A stretch of 17,603 bases of DNA from Deltaproteobacteria bacterium (GTDB taxonomy: Bacteria > Desulfobacterota > Desulfuromonadia > Desulfuromonadales > Geothermobacteraceae), in contig RFIO01000240.1 of the NCBI GenBank assembly GCA_003695205.1, positions 1-17,603 of the forward strand, given 5' to 3'. Position numbers and translations under genes: made by a program. The notes under the pieces are model-generated. The model saw nothing but the letters and a program-made list of their open reading frames with translations, had not been told where the DNA came from and searched no databases. Numbering within the stretch: the first letter of the stretch is position 1; every line of letters starts with the position of its first letter. Shown here piece after piece: positions 11,960 through 17,603 of the stretch.

Positions 11960-13723
11960 ATGAAAAAAGAGATCCTCTCGGGCAATGAGGCTATTGCCCG
12001 GGGAGCCTACGAAGCCGGGGTTCGCGTCGCCTCGGCCTATCCCGGAACACCGAGTACGGAAATCCTGGAAAACATTGTTCGCTATCCCGGAATTGACGCC
12101 TCCTGGGCCCCCAATGAGAAGGTGGCTCTTGAGGTCGGGATCGGCGCCTCCTTCGGAGGTGCGCGTGCCCTGGTCACCATGAAACATGTCGGCGTCAATG
12201 TCGCAGCCGACCCGCTGTTCACCCTCTCCTACACAGGCGTGCGCGGCGGTCTGGTACTGGTCAGCGCCGATGACCCGGAACTGCACTCGTCTCAGAACGA
12301 GCAGGACAACCGGCATTACGCCAGGGCCGCAAAGCTGCCGGTCTTCGAGCCGGCTGACAGCCAGGAAGCCCTGGAGATGACCCGGCTGGCCTTCGAGGTG
12401 AGCGAACAGTTCGACACTCCGGTGATGCTGCGCACCACAACCCGCATCTCCCACAGCAAATCGGTCGTAACACCTGGCGAGCCTCCCGGGGACGTTGCCG
12501 AAGGTTCCCTGGAGAAGAATCCCCCAAAATTCGTCATGTTGCCCGGTAACGCCCGCAAGCGCCATCCACTGGTCGAGAAGCGGCTGAAGGACCTGGAAGA
12601 ATGGGGGAGCAGCCAGCCGGTCAACCGTGTCGAAAAAGGGGAGGGGAGGATCGGCATCATCACCGCCGGCATCGCCTACAACTACGCCCGCGAAACCTTC
12701 CCCGAAGCGGACATACTCAAGCTGGGCATGGTTTACCCACTGCCAAAACAGCTGATTCGCGACTTCGCCTCCCGGTTCGATACCCTTTACGTGATCGAGG
12801 AACTCGATCCCTTCATCGAGGAGCAGGTTCGGGCCATGGGGATCGACGTCGTCGGCAAGGAAAGGCTGTCCGTATGCGGGGAGCTGACCCCGGGGCGGGT
12901 TCGGGAAGCCCTGATCGGCCCGCCTGAAAAACCGGCCTGCCAACCGGACGAGGATATTCCCAACCGACCGCCCAACATGTGCCCCGGCTGCCCGCACCGC
13001 GGCTCTTTTCTGGCACTCAACAGGCTCAAGGCCTATGTCACCGGCGATATCGGCTGCTACACCCTCGGGTTTATGCCGCCTCTGTCAGCTATGGACACCT
13101 GCATCTGCATGGGGGCCAGCATCGGCAATGCCGCCGGTCTGGTCCGGGTGCTGCCGGAGGAGGAGAAGAAAAAGGTTGTCGCGGTCATCGGCGATTCGAC
13201 CTTTCTGCATACCGGCGTCAATGGCCTGCTGGAGATGGTCTACAACGGCAACCGCGGAACGGTCATTATTCTCGACAACCGGATTACCGCCATGACCGGC
13301 CGCCAGGACCACCCCGGTTCCGGATACAACCTGCGAGGCGATGATACCAGCCAGGTCAATCTCGAGCAGCTGTGCCGGTCCCTGGGAATCGAGAATGTTC
13401 GGGTCATTGATCCGTACGATCTGGCCGCGACCCAGAGAACCATTGCCGAGGAGATGGAGCGCGACGCCGTTTCGGTCATCATCGCCCGGCGGCCCTGCAT
13501 GCTGATGAAGCGCAACAAGGTTGAACTGAAGCCGCCGCTCTTCGTCGATGCCGACAAGTGCGTCGGCTGCAAGTCCTGCCTCAAGCTCGGCTGCCCGGCC
13601 ATCCAGTGGGATGCAGGTGCCGGCGAACGTGGACAGGCGCGCATAGACCGCCTGCTCTGTGTCGGCTGCCAGGTCTGCGAGCAGATGTGCAAGTTCGAAG
13701 CCTTTGGAGTAACCAATGACTGA
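11960..13723 (+). CDS. iorA: Indolepyruvate:ferredoxin oxidoreductase, alpha subunit
   Basis: IorA is the catalytic subunit of the enzyme that oxidatively decarboxylates indolepyruvate, phenylpyruvate and 4-hydroxyphenylpyruvate with CoA, giving arylacetyl-CoA, CO2 and reduced ferredoxin in the cytoplasm. The 587-residue protein starts with the pyrimidine-side domain (SGNEAIARGAYEAGVRVASA, then YPGTPSTE). It has CPGCPHRG near 345, the TPP-binding GDS at 411-413 with the closing Asn near 440, and a C-terminal two-cluster ferredoxin domain. Cluster I is C534-x2-C537-x2-C540-x4-C545 and cluster II is C567-x2-C570-x2-C573-x3-C577. The length is that of a full IorA. The ATG at 11960 follows AGGTGG. 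The stop overlaps iorB by eight bases (ATGACTGA), fitting a fixed subunit ratio. It is first of a five-gene operon with its own promoter. Confidence 0.97.
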   Translation: MKKEILSGNEAIARGAYEAGVRVASAYPGTPSTEILENIVRYPGIDASWAPNEKVALEVGIGASFGGARALVTMKHVGVNVAADPLFTLSYTGVRGGLVLVSADDPELHSSQNEQDNRHYARAAKLPVFEPADSQEALEMTRLAFEVSEQFDTPVMLRTTTRISHSKSVVTPGEPPGDVAEGSLEKNPPKFVMLPGNARKRHPLVEKRLKDLEEWGSSQPVNRVEKGEGRIGIITAGIAYNYARETFPEADILKLGMVYPLPKQLIRDFASRFDTLYVIEELDPFIEEQVRAMGIDVVGKERLSVCGELTPGRVREALIGPPEKPACQPDEDIPNRPPNMCPGCPHRGSFLALNRLKAYVTGDIGCYTLGFMPPLSAMDTCICMGASIGNAAGLVRVLPEEEKKKVVAVIGDSTFLHTGVNGLLEMVYNGNRGTVIILDNRITAMTGRQDHPGSGYNLRGDDTSQVNLEQLCRSLGIENVRVIDPYDLAATQRTIAEEMERDAVSVIIARRPCMLMKRNKVELKPPLFVDADKCVGCKSCLKLGCPAIQWDAGAGERGQARIDRLLCVGCQVCEQMCKFEAFGVTND

Positions 13724-14294
13724 TGCAGTGACCAATATCTACATGGTGGGGGTCGGCGGACAGGGGACCCTGCTGGCCAGTGAAATCCTGTCCGAGGTGC
13801 TGATGCTCCAGGGCTATGACGTCAAGAAGGCCGAGGTGCATGGCATGGCCCAGCGTGGTGGCAGTGTCGTTTCGCATGTCCGCTTCGGCAAAAAGGTCTA
13901 CTCGCCGATTATTCCCGAAGGAGAGGGGGACATCCTCTTTGCCTTTGAACTGCTCGAGGCTTACCGTTGCCTTCCCCTGCTGAAGCCTTCGGCGAAGATT
14001 GTCGTCAACAACCTCAAAATCATGCCGCCAGGCGTCAACCTCGGCCAGGAGACCTATCCCGAAGATGTGCCGGACAAAATCCGCCGGACGTTCCCGGACA
14101 CCCTGGTCGTCGAAGGCATTCCAAAAGCGCTTGAGGCCGGCAGCGACAGGGCGGTCAACACGGTCATGCTCGGGGCCCTGTCCCGGCAGATGAACATTCC
14201 GGTTGCAATCTGGGAGCAGGCTATTCGCCACATGGTGCCCGAACGTTATGTCGACCTGAATCTGAGGGCTTTTGCCCTGGGACGCGCTGACTGA
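13716..14294 (+). CDS. iorB: Indolepyruvate:ferredoxin oxidoreductase, beta subunit
   Basis: IorB is the small (gamma-domain-like) partner of IorA that binds CoA and completes the oxidoreductase. The 192-residue protein has the family N-terminus VGVGGQGTLLASEIL (residues ~11-25), then the conserved AEVHGMAQRGGSVVSHVRFG near 39-58 and SPIIPEGEGD. These are hallmark features of 2-oxoacid:ferredoxin oxidoreductase gamma subunits. The length is normal. The ATG at 13716 overlaps the iorA stop by eight bases, and translation is probably coupled. The next gene, a CoA ligase, starts 28 bases after its stop. I see no truncation or missing motif. Confidence 0.96.
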   Translation: MTDAVTNIYMVGVGGQGTLLASEILSEVLMLQGYDVKKAEVHGMAQRGGSVVSHVRFGKKVYSPIIPEGEGDILFAFELLEAYRCLPLLKPSAKIVVNNLKIMPPGVNLGQETYPEDVPDKIRRTFPDTLVVEGIPKALEAGSDRAVNTVMLGALSRQMNIPVAIWEQAIRHMVPERYVDLNLRAFALGRAD

Positions 14295-14322
14295 ATTTCA
14301 TTGCTGGAAGGGAGAGGGTGAG

Positions 14323-15624
14323 ATGATCTGGAACGACGAATTCGAAACCCTGCCGCGCGAAGCGATAGAGTCATTGCAGCTCAAACGGCTGCAGCAGACT
14401 GTTGCCCGGGTTCAGGCGACAGTTCCATTTTACAGGGACGCGTTTGCCCGCGCAGGTGTCTCGGCGGACAAGATTCGCAGCCTTGACGACCTGCGGCGCC
14501 TGCCGTTCACGTTGAAACAGGACATGCGCGACAACTACCCCTACGGTCTGTTCGCCGTGCCGCTGGAGCAGATCGTGCGTATTCATGCCTCTTCCGGCAC
14601 CACCGGCAAACCGACCGTAGTCGGCTACACCCGGCGCGATATCGATACCTGGTCGGAGCTGATGGCCCGATCCTTCGCGGCGGCCGGGGCCGGCAAGGGG
14701 GACGTGATCCACAACGCCTACGGTTACGGCCTTTTCACCGGAGGCCTCGGCGCCCATTACGGCGCCGAACGCATCGGTGCCTCGGTTATCCCCATGTCGG
14801 GCGGCAACACCAAGAAACAGATCATGATCATGCAGGACTTTGGCTCCACTGTCCTGACCTGCACGCCGTCCTACTGCCTCTTCCTGGCCGAAGCAGCCCG
14901 GGAGGAAGGACTCGATATCCGCGATTTCAAGCTCAGGGTCGGCATCCATGGCGCCGAGCCCTGGAGCGAAGCCATGCGCGAAGAGATTGAGGAAAAGCTC
15001 GGCATCAAGGCTATCGACATCTATGGCCTGTCGGAAATCCTCGGGCCCGGTGTCGGGATTGAATGTGTCGAGGCGCAGAAGGGTCTGCATATCTGGGAAG
15101 ACCACTTCATCCCCGAGATTATCGACCCGGAAAGTGGCGAGGTTCTGCCCCCTGGTGAGAAGGGTGAGCTGGTTATCACGACCATCACCAAGGAAGGAAT
15201 CCCGCTGATCCGCTACCGGACCCGGGACATTACCCGGCTGATTCCGGAACCGTGCATCTGCGGACGCACGCACATGCGCCTGGAGAGGATGAGCGGCCGC
15301 AGCGACGACATGCTGATTATTCGCGGGGTCAACGTTTTCCCGTCGCAGATCGAGGCGGTCCTGTTCAATATCGAAGGGGTTGAACCGCATTATCAGCTGA
15401 TCGTCGACCGCGAAGAAAGCCTGGACACCCTCGAGGTCCAGGTTGAGGTCAACGAACAGGTCTTCTCCGATGAAATCAAGGAACTCCAGGGGCTTTCCCG
15501 TCGAATTCAGAAGGACATCAAGGACCTGCTCGGCGTCACCTGCAAGGTGCGTCTGGTAGAGCCCAAGACCATCGCGCGCAGCGAGGGCAAGGCCGTGCGC
15601 GTCATCGACAAACGCAAGGGATAG
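14323..15624 (+). CDS. paaK: Phenylacetate-CoA ligase (first copy)
   Basis: PaaK activates phenylacetate or another aryl acetate: acid + ATP + CoA gives acyl-CoA + AMP + PPi. The 433-residue protein is of the normal length. Motifs: the ANL-family P-loop ASSGTTGKP at 89-97, YGLSE near 243, YRTRDIT, GRSDDMLIIRGVNVFPSQIE, and the catalytic Lys in SEGKAVRV (K423). Four-Cys type PaaK features (CICG) are present. I took the ATG at 14323, which follows GGGAGAGGGTGAG; a TTG 51 bases upstream, inside iorB, would add an unrelated tail. It follows iorB by 28 bases and is followed at 9 bases by the ACT gene. Beside IorAB it may recover arylacetates as CoA esters, or work in reverse to yield ATP; the direction is inference. 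Confidence 0.93.
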   Translation: MIWNDEFETLPREAIESLQLKRLQQTVARVQATVPFYRDAFARAGVSADKIRSLDDLRRLPFTLKQDMRDNYPYGLFAVPLEQIVRIHASSGTTGKPTVVGYTRRDIDTWSELMARSFAAAGAGKGDVIHNAYGYGLFTGGLGAHYGAERIGASVIPMSGGNTKKQIMIMQDFGSTVLTCTPSYCLFLAEAAREEGLDIRDFKLRVGIHGAEPWSEAMREEIEEKLGIKAIDIYGLSEILGPGVGIECVEAQKGLHIWEDHFIPEIIDPESGEVLPPGEKGELVITTITKEGIPLIRYRTRDITRLIPEPCICGRTHMRLERMSGRSDDMLIIRGVNVFPSQIEAVLFNIEGVEPHYQLIVDREESLDTLEVQVEVNEQVFSDEIKELQGLSRRIQKDIKDLLGVTCKVRLVEPKTIARSEGKAVRVIDKRKG

Positions 15625-15633
15625 GAGGGCGAG

Positions 15634-16065
15634 ATGACGGTCCAGCAGATTTCCATCTTCATTGAGAACAAGACCGGCCGGCTTGCGGAAGTCACCCGGG
15701 TACTCGGCAACGCCGGCATCAACATCCGGGCACTGTCGTTGGCTGACACCAGCGATTTCGGTATCTTGCGCCTTATCGTCGATACGCCGGACCGGGCGCT
15801 CGAAGTCCTCAAGGCCGACGGCTTTACCGTCAGCAAGACCGAAGTTATCGCCGTCGAAGTCCCGGACCGGCCCAGCGGGCTCAACAGCATCCTGGAGAAA
15901 CTCGACCAGGCCGGTATCAATGTCGAGTACATGTACGCCTTCGTCGAGCGCAGCGGCGAAAATGCCATTATCATCTTCCGCTTTGACGATATCCAGCGGG
16001 CAATCGCCACTCTGCCAGAGGCGGGGGTCACCCTCGTAAAAAGCGAGAAAATTTTCACGGCCTGA
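15634..16065 (+). CDS. Tandem ACT-domain protein, candidate amino-acid sensor
   Basis: A 143-residue protein made of two ACT domains and nothing else. ACT-1 (~3-67) is QQISIFIENKTGRLAEVTRV then NAGINIRALSLAD. ACT-2 (~70-140) has GLNSILEKLDQAGINVEYMY and ends KSEKIF. ACT domains bind amino acids, with the G-R-L turn after the first strand at the ligand site, and regulate enzymes of amino-acid metabolism. Without a catalytic domain this should act by binding a partner. A strong AGGAGG precedes the ATG at 15634, nine bases after paaK1. Its place between the two CoA ligases and downstream of iorAB makes aromatic amino acids the likely ligand and the ligases the likely partners, by inference from context. 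A similar stand-alone ACT protein near paaK is, from memory, also found in other Desulfuromonadia. Confidence 0.85.
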   Translation: MTVQQISIFIENKTGRLAEVTRVLGNAGINIRALSLADTSDFGILRLIVDTPDRALEVLKADGFTVSKTEVIAVEVPDRPSGLNSILEKLDQAGINVEYMYAFVERSGENAIIIFRFDDIQRAIATLPEAGVTLVKSEKIFTA

Positions 16066-16130
16066 CAGCAGGTTGGGCCCTGACAGTTCAACCAGTTTCC
16101 AAGGCCTGTCCTTCGGCCGGGGAGGGAACC

Positions 16131-17441
16131 TTGCCTGACATCAGGATCTGGGATCCGGTCCATGAGTGCATGGGGCGCGACCAGTTGCGCCAGTTGCAAT
16201 TTGATCGATTGCGCGAAACCCTCGACCGGGTCTATCACAACGTGCCCTGTTACCAGGAGAAATTTCGGGAAGCCGGCTTTCATCCTGACGACCTGAAATG
16301 CCTCGATGATCTCGAAAAGCTTCCCTTTACTGACAAGGAAGACCTGCGCCGAAACTATCCCTACGGCATGTTTGCCGTTCCCTTGAGAGAGGTAGTCCGC
16401 ATTCACAGCAGCAGCGGCACTACCGGCAAACCGACCGTGGTCGGCTACAGTCGCAAGGACCTCGACACCTGGACGGAACTCGTTGCCCGGTTCATGACCG
16501 CTGCCGGTGTCACGCCGGAAGATATTGTCCATATCGCCTTCGGTTACGGACTTTTCACTGGAGCTTTCGGCCTGCACTATGGCGCCGAGCGTATCGGTGC
16601 TTCGGTCATCCCCATGTCGAGCGGCAACACCGACAAGCAGCTGATGATCATGCAGGACTACCGGTCCTCAGCACTGGTGTGCACTCCGAGCTATGCACTG
16701 ACCATGGCGGACAGGAAGGAGAGGGCGGGCATCGACCGCAAATCCTTCGACCTGCGTGTCGGCCTGTTCGGTGCCGAACCCTGGAGCGAGGAAATGCGCC
16801 GGGAGATCGAGGAGCGCCTCGACATCATCGCCACCGACAATTACGGCCTGTCCGAGGTCATGGGCCCCGGAGTCGCCGGGGAGTGCCAGCACCGCTGCGG
16901 CATGCACATCTTTGAGGATCATTTTCTGGCTGAAATCATAGATCCGGATACCGGCAAGGTTCTTCCGGAGGGCTCGGTCGGCGAACTGGTGCTGACCAGC
17001 CTGTCCAAGGAAGCCTTTCCGGTCGTCCGTTACCGGACCCGCGACATTACCCGACTCGACTACGGCACCTGTGAGTGTGGTCGGACCATGGTACGGATGC
17101 AGAAGACCATGGGGCGCAGCGACGATATGCTGATCATCAAGGGGGTCAACGTCTTTCCGACCCAGATCGAAGAAGTGCTGTTCCAGATGGAGGGCTGCGA
17201 ACCGCATTACCTGCTGGTTGTCGACCGCGTGAACAATGTCGACACGCTTGAGGTTCAGGTCGAGGTCAACGAAAAGATCTTCTTCGACGAAATGAAGCAA
17301 CAGAAAGCCTTTGTCGAGGCCGTGGAAAAACGTTTGGCCAGCACCCTTGGTGTCGGAGCCAGGGTCAAGCTGGTTGAACCAACGTCCATTCCCAGGCACG
17401 AAGGCAAGGCCCAGCGGGTTATCGACAGGCGAAAGCTCTGA
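16131..17441 (+). CDS. paaK: Phenylacetate-CoA ligase (second copy), TTG start
   Basis: A 436-residue paralogue of the first ligase, with the same reaction. Motifs: SSSGTTGKP at 93-101, YGLSE near 242, YRTRDIT, GRSDDMLIIKGVNVFPTQIE and the catalytic Lys in HEGKAQRV (K426). The CECG pair is present. The copies are similar throughout (for example the GTTGKPTVVGY block and the GYGLFTG block) but differ in the N-terminal ~45 residues and in the region after 195, where substrate contacts may lie. The start is read as TTG at 16131 because a strong GGGGAGGG lies 4 bases upstream and the next ATG begins too late. Rare starts often lower expression. A 65-base gap separates it from the ACT gene; I see no clear promoter or terminator there. 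Confidence 0.92.
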   Translation: MPDIRIWDPVHECMGRDQLRQLQFDRLRETLDRVYHNVPCYQEKFREAGFHPDDLKCLDDLEKLPFTDKEDLRRNYPYGMFAVPLREVVRIHSSSGTTGKPTVVGYSRKDLDTWTELVARFMTAAGVTPEDIVHIAFGYGLFTGAFGLHYGAERIGASVIPMSSGNTDKQLMIMQDYRSSALVCTPSYALTMADRKERAGIDRKSFDLRVGLFGAEPWSEEMRREIEERLDIIATDNYGLSEVMGPGVAGECQHRCGMHIFEDHFLAEIIDPDTGKVLPEGSVGELVLTSLSKEAFPVVRYRTRDITRLDYGTCECGRTMVRMQKTMGRSDDMLIIKGVNVFPTQIEEVLFQMEGCEPHYLLVVDRVNNVDTLEVQVEVNEKIFFDEMKQQKAFVEAVEKRLASTLGVGARVKLVEPTSIPRHEGKAQRVIDRRKL

Positions 17442-17453
17442 TATTACAGACGA

Positions 17454-17479
17454 GTTGCCCGGGAATAGGGCGGCTTTTT
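17454..17479 (+). terminator. Terminator of the ior-paaK operon
   Basis: A 7-bp stem GTTGCCC (17454-17460) / GGGCGGC (17468-17474), including two G-U pairs, with a 7-base loop, is followed by five T (17475-17479). It lies 12 bases after the paaK2 stop and ends the operon before the tRNA promoter. Confidence 0.72.
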
Positions 17480-17482
17480 ACC

Positions 17483-17511
17483 TTGACAAGCCGGGGCGTA
17501 TCAACCATAAT
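17483..17511 (+). promoter_or_regulatory. Sigma-70 promoter of tRNA-Pro
   Basis: TTGACA (17483-17488), a 17-base spacer and CATAAT (17506-17511, 5/6). Transcription would start near 17518, ten bases before the mature tRNA. The discriminator after the -10 is GC-rich (CCGCCCCG), which is typical of stable-RNA promoters under stringent control. Confidence 0.8.
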
Positions 17512-17519
17512 CCGCCCCG
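17492..17519. repeat. Inverted repeat around the -10 of the tRNA promoter, matching the tRNA acceptor stem
   Basis: CGGGGCG at 17492-17498 and CGCCCCG at 17513-17519 form a perfect 7-base inverted repeat with 14 bases between, bracketing the -10 box. The same two 7-mers are the two strands of the tRNA acceptor stem (17528-17534 and 17594-17600); the left copy extends to CGGGGCGTA, 9 bases shared with the tRNA 5' end. It may be a remnant, an operator, or chance in GC-rich DNA. Confidence 0.5.
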
Positions 17520-17527
17520 TTGGTTTT

Positions 17528-17603
<76 letters not shown>

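Overview
The window looks like chromosomal DNA of a GC-rich anaerobic deltaproteobacterium of the Desulfuromonadia type (Geobacter, Desulfuromonas or Pelobacter relatives). This rests on remembered synteny and protein style, not on a search. The pointers are a type II secretion GspB end, a BirA-operator bioBD operon, XRE-cupin regulators, an IHF-beta-like protein and an indolepyruvate:ferredoxin oxidoreductase operon with phenylacetate-CoA ligases. Coding density is high and no insertion sequence, phage gene, CRISPR array or rRNA was seen. It reads as ordinary core genome with several less usual details.

Layout. 1-438 is the C-terminal end of a GspB-like secretion protein. It meets, stop codon against stop codon, the minus-strand biotin operon bioB-bioD (439-2146). 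The bioB promoter at 2174-2202 overlaps a clear BirA operator at 2196-2227. On the other side of this divergent region, two tandem XRE-cupin regulators (2345-3533) with almost identical DNA-binding halves are followed by a TPR protein (3563-4789). An HU/IHF-family gene (4923-5210) has its own promoter, a structured leader and a strong terminator. A 227-base structured stretch with several stem-loops then precedes a gamma-class carbonic anhydrase (5498-6016).

6091-9222 is an envelope cluster: an OmpA-family barrel protein, a second OmpA-like protein lacking the usual diaminopimelate-binding Asp, a stand-alone cyclic-nucleotide-binding-domain protein and a lipoprotein. It closes with a long hairpin at 9245-9287. 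Next comes a phosphate pair: a Na/Pi cotransporter fused to a PhoU-like domain (9313-11004), overlapping a Ppx/GppA phosphatase (10997-11893).

11960-17441 is the catabolic operon iorA-iorB-paaK-ACT-paaK. IorAB oxidatively decarboxylates aryl pyruvates from aromatic amino acids to arylacyl-CoA with reduced ferredoxin. The two CoA ligases interconvert arylacetates and their CoA thioesters, and a tandem-ACT protein between them is a candidate amino-acid sensor. A terminator (17454-17479) and a tRNA-Pro(GGG) gene with its own promoter end the window.

The observations most worth following are: a biotin synthase that appears to lack two of the classical auxiliary-cluster ligands while carrying other cysteines; the ligase-ACT-ligase arrangement; the XRE pair sharing one DNA-binding surface but having different sensor domains; the envelope cluster; and the unexplained leader of the carbonic anhydrase gene.
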